Origin: Apostichopus japonicus
Taxonomy: Eukaryota > Echinodermata > Holothuroidea > Aspidochirotida > Stichopodidae
Direction of reading: 5' to 3'
Length of the DNA stretch: 64,000 nucleotides
Assembly (NCBI RefSeq): GCF_037975245.1
Contig: NC_092574.1
Coordinates: 21,601,713 to 21,665,712, forward strand
Part shown: one piece after another, positions 33,130-45,200 of the stretch
Layout of the letters: the number at the start of each line of letters is the position of its first letter
How positions within the stretch are numbered: the first letter of the stretch is position 1
Notes under the pieces: generated by a model
What the model saw: only the letters and a program-made list of their open reading frames with translations
The model's database searches: none
What the model was told of the DNA's origin: nothing
Program-made: the position numbers and the translations under genes

Positions 33130-35330
33130 GCCTCCGACACATGTTTGCGTGTGAGAGGAGTAAATTTTACTAGACAAGTTTCACGGTCTCTGACGTACGA
33201 CGCAGGTTTGAGAAGGTAGGGCCGTTCAAATCCACACCGAGATCCATTGAAACTACTTGGGTATCCCTTGCATTAAAAAGATAAAATAGTATATACAGTA
33301 TCCGATCCGTCCAAACTCCTGTTCTGACCGGCAGACCAAGGACCAGCGGCGTCGTCACGAGAGGGGGGGGGGGTGCAGGGGTACGCCCTATCGATTTTCT
33401 GCCAAAAATAGGCGGGCATGGTGGGGATTACAGTGCAAGGGAAGGGTTCATTTTCTCAATCACATGCTGGGAGACTGACATTAGAAATACATGAAACACT
33501 CAAGAATTAAAGTCAAAGAATTCGTAAACAAAAGAATAGTTGTAGACTGTATATTTACTTTTTATATAATACCAGAAAACTTAACAAAAGTGCATTATAC
33601 ATGGAGATTATTTTTTTCTTCATTTTCTTAGTCATTTTCCTTGTTGGTTATTTACAATTTAGTTACACAACCTCTCCTCTGAGCACAAAGAAAGTGAAAC
33701 ATTTCTCTGATTAACTCAGAACGAGTACCTCCAGCATCTTCTGCTCCAATAAAACAAAGAAAGTTTTTAAGTAATTAATTAATGACGTTAGTCACAGGTT
33801 CCCTCCTGACAAGGTCACAAGAGGAGAACGAAATGTGTATAGAAATTCAAAGTCCTTCAGTGTACAAGAAAATAACTTTAAAAACAATTTCCTTTTTCCT
33901 TAAATCAACATGTGATACATGGACTTACTTACAGATAGAACTTTTTTTTTCCTGTAAATTGCTTCTACACCGATTGGTGAGTCTCCCTCAGAATCAGTGG
34001 CAAACCCACAAAAAGTGGCCAAAAAAGTTTCAAGATCAAAACAGCGTCAGTGTAGGCTTCAGCTACATTACTGCAACATGACTCGAGTGAGTCAAATCAT
34101 TTCCTGGATTAAATTGACTTGAAAAGTTTGACATTTTTTTCCCTCGTGGAGATACTTTTTTTTTGTATGAACAGTCACCCAAGATATCTTGAGTGACTGA
34201 CCTCAGTGGGGTTTGACCAAAGTACTGATAGAGACTTGAATCAGATATGCTATGTTTGGAAAATACCTCTTTGGTACTCAAGAGACCAAAAATGAATATT
34301 TGACACAAACACAAATCAGTTTTTCATTATGTCATAACATTCCCCCCCCCCCCCAAAAAAAAATCAAATTCATTACATATTCTCATTCAACTCTCAATGA
34401 TCAGTTCCAACAGCTTCACATAAATATCGTTGACTTATGTAATCCTAATTATCTTTGCCAAGGAAAAAAAAAACGGTTGGATATTTTACTTACACAGTCT
34501 ACAGAGCTCTGACCAATAATCTTACATACTACACCAATGTGTTCTGGTTATATATCATGAGTTTTAGTGACTTTTAACACTCCTAAGTGCCATGTTACAT
34601 GGAACTTGTAGGAGTTGCATGTCAGAATTTCTTTTTGAAAGCCACAGCACTACTAGAGATGTTTGGTTGTCTAAGACTGGAATTATTTTTAAGAAATGCA
34701 GGTGCATACAAATCCAGAATAAATGAAATGAATATCATATTTCCAATAATACTTATTATTCTCAGTGTGAAGTACTGAAAATTTAGACGGGTTGACATAT
34801 CTGTAGAATCTCTTGAAGAGGGTTTCTTCAGGTCACAACAGGCTGTGAATTACCCTCTTCAACAACTCATCTCGCAAGAACGATTAACACTATATGAACT
34901 CCACTGGTTAATCCTTGCAGAGCAATTACATCCACTAGTAAGGGTAAGTTTTATCTCTACAATCTGCTACGACAACAAGTTCTACATAAGCAACTTCAGA
35001 AGGGGCCTGCCTGGCCTCACCCTCCCCAGCCCAACCGCAGTACACCGACAAAGGAACCGCAACCAACAGATAATCTCCCCCACTGGACGCCGACAAAGGG
35101 ATGGTACACCAATAATCACCGATAATCCTCAATGAGTCTACTTGTTTGGGTTATATATTCCAGGAGTACAACATGAAGCTACCAGTTGTCTGATGATGGC
35201 TCAACGCGTGAAACTCTGAATAACAACTACTAGTGTTCCATTAGTCTCAACTACTTCTCACCTATACTTCGCTCTGTCCACCGGACAAAGAGCACTCTGC
35301 GCCAAGATAGACGCCAACCAACCAAACGTG
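33130..35330. other. no gene seen; possible retroelement debris at 34790-35250
   Basis: A G-run near 33361 follows CAGCGGCGTCGTCA, resembling a lone hAT end without a partner. Open frames at 34845-35135 have no recognisable domain. I cannot support a gene here. Confidence 0.4.
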
Positions 35331-35336
<6 letters not shown>

Positions 35337-35378
<42 letters not shown>

Positions 35379-35385
35379 TATATAT
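35337..35385. repeat. (TA)n microsatellite
   Basis: It lies at the outer edge of the left arm of the inverted SINE pair. Confidence 0.95.
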
Positions 35386-35473
35386 GCAATGGAGGTAAAC
35401 GACAAAGGCAAATGAATATATATAAATGAAAATCGTAATGAGTTGGAAAATCAAGAACAGTGAAAAAACTTTC

Positions 35474-35547
35474 AGCCTCCACCGGGATTCGAACCACGGG
35501 CCTCCCGCTCTGTACGCGGACACCCTAACCACTAGGCTATGGACGCT
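35474..35547 (-). mobile_element. tRNA-like part of SINE, left arm
   Basis: The A-box TAGCCTAGTGG and B-box GGTTCGAATCC are intact. The acceptor AGCGTCC/GGAGGCT pairs 6 of 7. The anticodon loop is GTACAGA (ACA). Confidence 0.8.
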
Positions 35548-35829
35548 GATTGTATGTCCAGAGGTTCGAAACCGGTAAGGAAGATCGTAATTCCACTGTA
35601 GGCGTTTGTCACCTATATCGAACAATACTAGTTCTGTTTTTGGTGACATATTTTGCCCGACTCTAGAGATCAAACATGATGCTATCCAACTCGAAAATCA
35701 TTTGTGATCTCTAGAGTAGGGCAAAATATGTCACCAAAAACAGAACTAGTATTGTTCGATATAGGTGACAAACGCCTACAGTGGAATTACGATCTTCCTT
35801 ACCGGTTTCGAACCTCTGGACATACAATC

Positions 35830-35903
35830 AGCGTCCATAGCCTAGTGGTTAGGGTGTCCGCGTACAGAGCGGGAGGCCCGTGGTTCGAATCCCGGTGGAG
35901 GCT
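35830..35903 (+). mobile_element. tRNA-like part of SINE, right arm
   Basis: Same structure as the left arm, with both Pol III boxes intact on the plus strand, so the two arms would be transcribed away from the shared centre. Confidence 0.8.
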
Positions 35904-35947
35904 GAAAGTTTTTTCACTGTTCTTGATTTTCCAACTCATTACGATTT

Positions 35948-36008
35948 TCATATATAAATATATATATATATAAATATATATATATACATATATAAATATA
36001 AATAAATA

Positions 36009-36039
<31 letters not shown>

Positions 36040-36073
36040 TATATACATATATATATGTATGTATGTATATATG

Positions 36074-36111
<38 letters not shown>

Positions 36112-36135
36112 TATATGTATATATATGTATTTATA
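35948..36135. repeat. (TA)n-rich microsatellite with TG and AA interruptions
   Basis: It is the tail of the right SINE arm, longer and more diverged than the tract on the left. Confidence 0.95.
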
Positions 36136-36139
36136 TAAA

Positions 36140-39100
36140 TGACAAGAAAGAAAGGTATTGCCTTGAAATCCAACATGTTACAAATAGTAAAGATATAACG
36201 CAAACCGAGCGTGATGGTTGAAAACCACAACAACTACTTAGAAAACTGGTTTCGAGAGTGAAAGCTTAGTTCCTGTTCCTGCCATGGCAATGTGGAGGTA
36301 TTTAAAGGGTCAGTTTCATTTATTTAAGAGTTCTGTTATTGTCATACACAAAATTACTTCAGACAGGTCCAAATATGTATGTATGTATCTATATATATAT
36401 ATGTATAAAGCTTGCATTCTCCATGAGTCAGCGTAAACTTTTGTTTGACAGTAAATTCTCTTCAGACCCACTGCTACAACCCAAACGTAGGTCTCAGCAT
36501 GGCCAATAATCTACATAACAGACAGATCTATGATATTGCCGATCAAAGTTCATCTAATCCACTCATTTCTTGTCAGCAAGATAAGCTTAAGGCCATTTTA
36601 AGGGAGTTAGCTAAGAGTTTCCAACAGTCTGCCAAATTTTCAACTTTAACATTGGTAATAATTACTTGTTCTTCTGCACTGTCCAAGAGGTCAAAATGAT
36701 GATGGACAATGGGGTAGAGTAAATCCTCCCCAAAACTGCTGGATCAACCCCCCTCTCCCACCCCCCCCCCCACACCACCTCAAAAGAACATACACAATTA
36801 TGCACTTAGACATATGATATGCTGACCAAGGTCCAAACCAAAAGTACTGATGATTGATTTAGTCCAAAAATAGAAGAGCAAGACAATGATAAGGTAAGAG
36901 GTGGCTATTTTTGGTCAATTATCAAACCTGTCGGTAAATAAATTGTCTGGTTAAAGTACACTTAAGTTATTACAGCAATATCATAACAAATGTGTTGATA
37001 TTTTAATTACCACAATATTTGTTTTTTTTTGTTTTGTAATAGAAGTGTTGTCTGACGACAAAACTGTGTTGGGCTTGGCTTGCCTACTCCTGCTTACTGT
37101 TAAAGATACATTTTTCTCATTCTTATAACTTATGTTTCTCATTTGCAATGGAAAGCTTCAATTATTCCAAAATAAAAGATAAACAAAAAAAATTAACATT
37201 TTCAGTTTTGGTGAAAAGAAAGCCTTTGAAGCTCTCATGAAAAATATTAAAATGTGGAAAGTCGTTTGAGAAGAGTGAAGAAACAAACTATCATTATGTT
37301 GGCTGCCATCCAATCTTCAACCCACCTATTTTTCTTTACACCTATTGTCATAATGGTGTCTTCTATGTGAAACAAAGGCTGACAGGAGACCGCCACTGGT
37401 CTCAATTCTGATGCTGGGACACTTACACGATGATCAAACATCGAGTACTCCCAGAACACCCAGCAACAAACCCATTACAATCAGAGGTAGATGCCACAAA
37501 ACTGAAATTCAAAAAGTCTCCATGACAACCAGTCATCATTCATGAATAAAGAAAGGTGGTTAAGAGATACATGAATGCCAAAGTGCCCCATAGCAATCCT
37601 AGAAAACAGAATATGTTCTATTTAGAATTGTTAAAACTTATCCCTGTATCGTCATGCTTTTAAGCCAATAAAACAAAAATTGTCAAAATTTTGTCCTTTG
37701 GTTGACGATTTTGTCAAAAATACTTAGCATCAATCAAAATTAAAGTTACATCTTTCTATAGTTACTTACCAAGTGAAAGTTAATGAGCAAGTACTTTTTA
37801 AAGTCACTTACAAGGTGGGGTTATAATATTCACTCCCCTATTGTGCAAATACTGCCCATGACCTGATATACATAAAAGCTTTCTCTTCCAAAGTCACTTC
37901 TAAAAAGTCCAGAATGGACTAAGCTCTGGCATATTTAACCACCTCCAAAGCAAATGTCACTTTGGGAATTGACAAATCACCATTAACAGATTCAAAACAT
38001 GATCTGGATGGAGGCATACCTCAAGTCCAATGGGAACTTTAATTTTATGGTAGCTCCTCTTGAGTGCTACAATCAATATACCTTGCATTGCTAGCATTTG
38101 GCTTTACCTGAGTGCAACTTAATGAAGATTAACAGGGGAAATTAAAATATAACTCGAGCATATTTTTGCACTTGTATTCATTTTTTTTTCCTAGTGGAAA
38201 AATTTTAAAAGGAAGACGAGGTAATCTTAAGCCTCATTATGTAAAGAAAGATAAAGATGAAATTACTTGATTTCACTAAAATAAGGTGTCATATGCTACT
38301 TAAAAATTGAATAAATTATTCCTAATCTCCTCCTCCCTCCCCCCCTCCTCCTCCTCCCCAGAAGTACATAAGAATACCACTAGATACCACAATGCCTTAA
38401 TATTTAGTACTTTCCCAATATTTAGGAATCCAACAGAACCTTATTTGAAACACTAATGATGATCTTGTATGAACAACGGCTTTAATATACGAAGCGTTTT
38501 CTTTTTAAATGAGTTTTCGGAGAAATTTAAGCAGGTGTGTAATTGTTGCACCCATTCCTGCTCCGGGAAGACCATTTGTTCTTCTGTCAAATAACTGTGA
38601 GCATTCTTACGAACAAAAAATAAGAAGAAGACTCATCCAAAACTGGTACCTCCAGTCAACGATCATCCAAAACTGGTACATTCAGTCAAGGATAATAAAC
38701 CTAATCGTTTAGTTAGACTGTAAAATATCTTGAGATTGCAAAATGATGAAACAGTATCCACTGTATTCAATCTAATGATTAGAGCTTATAGGGCGGTCTT
38801 GGTCTTGTGAGCACTGCCAACTTAATGTTCAGTCATGACGAACAGAGCATCAGTATACAGAGGATAATGGCCAACTCTTTTATTTAATGAAAGAAAAAAA
38901 AACAAAAAACAGAAATCGTTTAGTGGTTCCGATGCCTAAACATGTTCATAGTGTGGTAGGCCATACATGTGTTAACATAAATGAACTTGTGCACACCAAA
39001 TGATTTGTTGCGACAGACTGAGAATAGCTTCTGAGATTGTTTAAATGCAGTGGAAAATATTTTGACAAGCTACAAGTCATCTGGTAAAATCACAAAACAA

Positions 39101-39470
39101 ATTGCAAATTGGAGACCAATTAAGATAACCTTCTGACTCATTGAGCCAATTTTTTCCACCATTTGAAATAACCTGTTGACCCCTTGAAGCTCAGCGGGTG
39201 AAACTGGATAAGGGCCACTTGAGTGTGCTTAAAGCAATACTACATTACATATCAACTTTCCTTGAACATTCGTGGATGACGGAATGTGCTGATAAAGACT
39301 TACAGAGCCCCTCCACAAACCTTAACTGAACTGAATTTGACCAAACTATGTTTACCAAAAGAAAATCATGCAATTGGTGAATTGGGCAGATTTATTGTAT
39401 CTTTAAGTTTGGAATTTTCATGTTAAAAGTTTTTCAGACTTTGGCAATTGATGACCTCCTTCTACCTCTA
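36140..39470. other. no gene seen
   Basis: AT-rich sequence with C-runs near 36757 and 38340. From 38470 to 38640 a repeat is shared with 45670 and 46440. No splice-bounded coding exon is found. Confidence 0.4.
38470..38640. repeat. dispersed repeat, copy 1 of 3
   Basis: It shares the order ACGGCTTTAATAT...GCACCCATTCCTGCTCC..G...ACCATTTG with 45690-45800 and 46480-46590. Function and class unknown. Confidence 0.5.
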
Positions 39471-39480
39471 CCAATTTCAA

Positions 39481-40198
39481 TCATGGGGCATCTGTCTACC
39501 AAGTATGACATTGATTCAACTTGTGGTTAATGAGATATCGTGTTTACAAGCTGATTTTGACTATTTCCCATTAAGCCCCACCAAAAAACTCATGAATATT
39601 AATGAGGTCAAAGTTGTTGTTGCAAAGAGCATATATACTTACTATGTAATTACATCACCATATCACAAATGGAATAAATCGGACATAATGTTGAAGAGAT
39701 ATTGACATCTTAAGAATATTTACGTTAAAGCCCGCCCCACTCATTAATACTCATGAGATGGGAACCACAAACAATAGGGCATATCTACACTTCATGGGGT
39801 ATCTACCTACCCAGTGTGACATTGAATCAACTTGTAGGTCTTGAGATATCAAGTTTACAAACTTTTCACTGTGATTAACTTCTAGACACGCCCATTAATG
39901 AATAATAATTAGAATGAATATCTTGATTATATGATGATGTGCGTATCATCAACTGACATCACCATACAAACTATGAACTAAATCGGACATACGGTTGAAG
40001 AAATATTGCCATTAGAAGAATTTTACAATAAGCCCCACCCACTACACAATATGAGATGGGAACCATAAACAATAGGGCACATATACACATCATGGGGCAT
40101 CTACCTACAAACCATGACATTGACTCAACTTGCGCTTCTTGAGATATCGTGTTTACAAGCTGGCCGTCACATACACATACACACACACATACACACAT
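39481..40198. repeat. about 300-bp degenerate tandem repeat with (CA)n end
   Basis: ATGGGGCATCT.CCTAC/ATGACATTGA.TCAACTTG/TTGAGATATCGTGTTTACAAG recurs at 39483, 39794 and 40092 (spacing 311 and 298). Units also share TAAATCGGACATA.GTTGAAGA and GAGATGGGAACCA.AAACAATAGGGCA. The last unit ends in a CA/CATA tail at 40165-40198, as in the repeat at 24140. Confidence 0.85.
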
Positions 40199-40718
40199 TT
40201 ACGCCAGCACGATTGCAAAGGTTACTGAGCCTTCAGCATTGTAACCAAAACCCCCTCCATCCAAAACAGGGTACCCACATGAGACGGAAAATAGTGGCAG
40301 CATACAACAACAAAATCTAGATCATACAAATTAAATCTGACTTAACTGACTCAGATTAGCCAATGACAGATTTACTGTACTTCTGGGCTGGACATGAGAG
40401 AATCAAGTTATAGAAACAAGAACCCTAATTGAACCTTGAGATACATTCAACAACAGACCATTCAGAACCAGAGTGTCACAAATATATGCTCACCCAAATA
40501 GTTTAGTAATATAACCTTTATGTTTGAGTTGTCTCTACTGCTACTACTACTACTGGGCAGTCCAAACTCTTTCACACCTACAATGAAGATAAATAATATG
40601 TTACTAAAATGGCAGCATTCTGTTGTTGCCAACCCTGGGAGATGTCTAAACAGAGACCCTACAGAGAGACTGCCCTCTACAGTAAGAAAGCTCTTCCGCT
40701 ATGAAAGAGCACTCTTTG

Positions 40719-41060
40719 ATGAGGGAGCCCTCTACGCATGAGGGAGCCCTCTACGCATGAGGGAGCCCTCCACACATGAGGGAGCCCTCCACACATGAGG
40801 GAGCCCTCCACACATGAGGGAGCCCTCCACACATGAGGGAGCCCTCCACACATGAGGGAGCCCTCCAAACATGAGGGAGCCCTCCAAACATGAGGGAGCC
40901 CTCCAAACATGAGGGAGCCCTCCAAACATGAGGGAGCCCTCCAAACATGAGGGAGCCCTCCAAACATGAGGGAGCCCTTCAAACATGAGGGAGCCCTTCA
41001 AACATGAGAGAGCCCTTCACACATCAGGGAGTTCTTCACACATGAGGGAGCCCTTAACTA
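40719..41060. repeat. 19-bp minisatellite, 18 copies
   Basis: The unit ATGAGGGAGCCCTCCACAC is repeated head to tail 18 times in exact 19-base register. Variants are zoned: CTCTACGC twice, CTCCACAC five times, CTCCAAAC six times, CTTCAAAC twice, then diverged units. Because 19 is not a multiple of 3 and the unit has no stop, the minus strand is open in all frames (period 19 residues, EGSLMFGGLPHVWRAPSCL). I regard these as artefacts. Confidence 0.97.
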
Positions 41061-42172
41061 ATCTACCAGGGAGCCCTTTGTGATGGCAGAGCTTTCTATG
41101 TTCGCCACTGCTTTAAGAACCAACACAAGATTTTTCTTCACCCAAAATGTCTTAACTATGAGTGATAGGACCCATGCAGGTCATTGGTTTGTTCTTAAAC
41201 CTGTATTTTATGTCGGTCTACAGCTCTGCATAATTCTAAGCCATTGGTCATTACCCACAAGAAAACAAATGTGGTTTAATAAGAGAGAAACATTTGGAAT
41301 AAAATTAACAAGTTAGACTTGAATACAGCCCCCGCTTTCACCATCATCATTATAAATTGTTACTTAAAGCAGCTTTTCACTTTCGTTGACCTTGTAAACC
41401 AAAGACCAGATACAGAAACATAAGCTACACTTACATCCTTCCATTTTCATTAGAATTTACCTTTTTTTTTTTCATTTTATCCTTTCAAGCAGGATATTCA
41501 AAATTAGTAACACAATTCAAGACCAAAGTTTTGTAATAGAAAAGTTGAGCATTTAAGACAACTGGTCTTACCCTCAGTTAATTTCCAGGCATGGAGCCAA
41601 AAAATAATAATATATTCTTAGGTAATTTCATTCTGCATACACTTGACTTTCCTTAAAAAAACTTCCAATACCATTCTACTTTTCATAATGCATAATAAAG
41701 TAAAAATTGTCAATCTTTATAAAAAGACACATTAATACACTGAAGCAGGCTACCTCAGCACTAATTAAGACTTTTTCAAGTTTTTCACAGAAAATTCTCA
41801 AACCTCAACATTTTCAGGCATCCTTCAGCAAATGCCTTTGAGTTATTTGCTATTCGTCTCCGCCCAGCAGAATTATCACAGAAATTTCTGAGCACTCTCC
41901 TCTCCGAGCTCGGAAGGACAGAATTTCTTCCTCTTGGAATATGCATCGACGATAAATTATCAACTACCTCCTTTTCCAAACTAGTCAAAGTTTTCCACCA
42001 ACATGTATGAAAGAAAACCATAAGCTCAAATGTTCTGAGTTTTTCATAAGCAATGTTCCAATGAGATAGAAGCTTTTTCGTAAAACTATTTGGAATACTG
42101 GCAACAATGTCAAAATGGACTGGTCTTACGTAAAAGGCAGGTACGGGCGTGGAACCGCTGGAACCAGGACAC

Positions 42173-42225
42173 TCACACACCACCAGACTTCAACCAGGCT
42201 ACAAATTCATCTAGAAGTACTGGCC
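42173..42225 (-). CDS. DCUN1D4: DCUN1D4-like, exon 6 (terminal)
   Basis: Acceptor TTTCCAG|GG. The two bases complete Trp277, then [16 protein letters not shown] and TGA at 42173-42175. Confidence 0.92.
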
Positions 42226-45200
42226 CTGGAAAGAAAACAGTATTTCTATTTGAATCTGAGTTTTGTTTATCACTTTAAGGTGAGGAGAGGGCAGAGGAGA
42301 GGGTGGGGGGGGGTTGTAGAGGAGTGGAAGGGGGTACATAGGGTGGTGTAAAAAGAAGACTAAAGAATAGATGGAGAGGTGAGGGTCTTTAAAGCTGCTG
42401 GTTATTAACAACAAGATACTTCCCATCATGAAAATGCAAAAGATGTTACCATGGATATATGCAGATGCAGCTTTTGCTAGCAGTTTTAGAGAGCACCTTT
42501 AAGACCGATATCGAGAATGTTTTGCCACAATGTAAGAAAAAGTACAAAACCTCTTTCAGGATTTATTAAATACTTGAAACAAGAAATTTACACTGTCATA
42601 GAAGTCATAGAAACTACTACAAAACGAATTAATGGCAATTAATGCTCGTATTTTGCACAAATTCAGTCTTGGAAAATAATTTGCTCATCATCAGAAAATG
42701 CTGTGGTTCTGTGTGCTGATTTACATAACGCTATATTTTGCTTACAAAGTTTGATTAGTTTTTGTTGGAATTTTAGAATGAAATAACCTTTTGGTCATAA
42801 GACAGAGAAACAGAGAAGAAAAACAAAAGAACTGCTGCAAAAGCTGATTTGTTTTGAACATGTATAAAATTAAAAGTAAACCTATTGCTTTGTAAATTTA
42901 TTAATTAAGTTTTTATGTGTTGTTTCCTCCCCTTGCTTAATAGAATACATCAGAATGGACTCTGGATTACCCTCCATTCTTTGCCCACTTTGAGTTTGGT
43001 CTTTCATATATTGTGCAATGGGATACAATAGCCTCTCCTGCACTTGAATCCTTCTCTTCCCCAGAGTTCAGGAAAGTGATCTTTGGTATCGCAAGTGACA
43101 AACCTCAGAACCCACCCCCCACCACCCTCCCCCACCAATAAAAAAAACCTTTTCCCATGTTTCTGTGTTTTTCTGTACTACTATAAAAACCCATTTTAGA
43201 TCTACAATTATTTTAGCCTGCTTAATTTTTTGGTTTTTTATTATTTTCTTCAGCTTATTACCACTGCTGAGGTAAAACTTCCACAGACTCTGTGTACCAC
43301 CTTTAAACTTTCATCTGAGACCTTTCTATGCCCTTTATTCCGCCCTATTTTCGGACAGTCTCTTGCTATGTTTTTGACACACCCCCTCACTCAAACAGAC
43401 AGTAGTTTGCACCGTTGGTATCTATTGAAGGATATAATAACGTGTTCCCACTTTTGATTCAGCAGTTTTGAAGACTCTGCAATTTGTCTTTTATAAAACA
43501 CTATCGTTTCCTGTGTAAAAAAAAACACTGCTACGCATCTCGGGACTTGTATAGCAATTAAACAATTTGCAAAGCCATTTGAGATGCCAAGTTATCCCCA
43601 TACTGTACTACTCTGTGACCATAATAAAGTACTTGAAGCAGAGTGGAGTGGGGAGGGGGGTGGGGGTGGGGGGCCAGTATCAGGGACTTACATGCTCCAT
43701 CTTCATCATAGTTACTCAGGTCTGGATGGATAGCCCTGCTGAACTCCAAGATATTGCACCATTGGTCTTTGTTGAGCACTTTGTAATGAGACTGTTCCAA
43801 GAAATGATGGAATGCGCTGTGATGTGACCAGCGTCCCCCTAGTAGGAGGGCCAGCATAGCCATGGCTCTGTCTATGTCCATACTTCGCTGGTCTTTATCC
43901 TGTGAATGATCAATTTTGGCAAGAAGCGGTCTGAGCTAAGTCCATGTTAAATATACATGATGAAAAAAAGGTTTGAGGTAGATCATCTTATAAGAGTGAG
44001 GGCAGTATTTCAGTAAAGGAGGTGAGAAAAGAATACACGCAGTGTGAAGGTGCAATCAGCAAATCGAACCTGCTATGGTGTGAGCCGTTTTCCATCAAAT
44101 ACTCAAGTCCGGAAATTCAAACTCCAATAGTTCTTTTCCGATACTGCAATCAAGTCCAACTCTTGACTATGTAAGTTGTTTTTTCAAGAGAAAACTCAAC
44201 AGTTCAAATAAAAAAATAGTATATGGGATGGTTACCTTCAATGAGAACTATGACATTAGCCCGTGATTTTTTATAGCCCGTGATTTTTTTATGCGTTTTC
44301 ACTAGAGAATGACTTAAAGGCAAAAAAAAATTCACAAAACTATTTATTAACGTTAACATTTTCAGTTGATGGCATGCAATGTGGAAACGATGTTACAGTC
44401 ACTTTTAAAGTTCAAGGAGCCTTCCAAAGTTTAAAGCTACAAATCTTGAAAACTGGAAAGCTATGGTCACATTACTAGCACTCAAATTCCATTTTTTTTT
44501 TTTTTTTTTTTGGACTATAAAATTTTCAGGACTTAACTTCATCTTTTAACTGTCTATAAACATTGGGAGGTGGATCACTCCCCAGTATAGGAAAGAAAAT
44601 TATGCTTTGGCTTGTTCATTAATATGAAAATATTTCTGCCCTTTGATGCAACTCCTTGTATGATGCTCCATGGCTGTTGGCAAGTTTCCCATTAAAAGGA
44701 ATAAACAGAACTGGTACAAAATTATGAAAACTAATTTCAAGAGACAAAGAAGACTATTTACCCGAGCAAAGTCAAAGGCATATCTGTAAATTTTCTTGAA
44801 TGAGACTTGATCAGAGAGTTGCGTTCGTAGTAGATCTAGTTTCGCTTTCAGCTTTGGAACACCATCGACTCTGCGAGGTACAAAAGAAAGAAAGGAAAAG
44901 ATTAAGTGAGGTTAAAAGGAGAGTATGTAGTGAGTGTTATGCCACTTGTACAGTTAAACTACAAAATTAATTTAAAAAGAAAAAAAATGTTCCCCTCTAA
45001 GTGTTCCTCATCTTTAATTTAGCAGACAAATTAATTTTTCGGTGTTGCATCGCAAAATGCTATGCACAATGTTCAAAGTTGCTAGTATATAAGTGCAAAA
45101 CTATACAGTAGAGCAGTTTAATAAACAGAAATCATGCAAACCTACACAGTAGAGCAGTTTTATACACAGAAATTAAAAACTAAAACTAAAATGAAAACAA

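Larger units (their letters stand above)
35415..35958. mobile_element. inverted pair of tRNA-derived SINE copies
   Basis: The left arm (35415-35672) and right arm (35704-35958) are about 255 bp each and nearly identical in inverted orientation, with a spacer near 31 bases. Each holds about 130 bases ending CGGTTTCGAACCTCTGG, then a tRNA-like part, then TTTTTTCACTGTTCTTGATT and a TA tail. A related copy lies at 53100-53310 and a rearranged one at 52060-52565. The open frames through this region are not genes. Confidence 0.9.

Noticed and set aside
33345-33400. hAT element end (CAGCGGCGTCGTCA followed by G-run)
   Set aside because: No inverted partner end or flanking duplication was found within about 500 bases.
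34845-35135. 96-codon frame with RQRNRNQQIISPTGRRQRDG
   Set aside because: No RT or endonuclease motif is visible; only possible retroelement debris.
35195-35220. CTGATGATGG...GTGAAAC resembling a hammerhead core
   Set aside because: The bases between CTGATGA and GAAAC do not form a stem II, and no NUH cleavage site with a closing stem I follows.
35474-35547. Genuine tRNA gene
   Set aside because: Acceptor mismatch, several copies with changing anticodon loops, TA tails and no proper terminator make it a SINE head.
35251-35973. 140- and 89-codon open frames beginning MISRVGQNMSPK
   Set aside because: Both are the same SINE sequence in inverted orientation running into TA tracts; no coding function.
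40677-41001. Open frames of 70-101 codons with GGLPHVWRAPSCL repeats
   Set aside because: They are produced by the 19-bp minisatellite, which has no stop in any minus-strand frame; three frames give the same peptide.
40719-41060. CRISPR-like array
   Set aside because: The units are contiguous without spacers and the genome is eukaryotic.
41785-42183. 132-codon open frame overlapping the DCUN1D4 stop
   Set aside because: It starts in the wrong frame of the terminal exon and is probably 3' untranslated sequence without recognisable domain.
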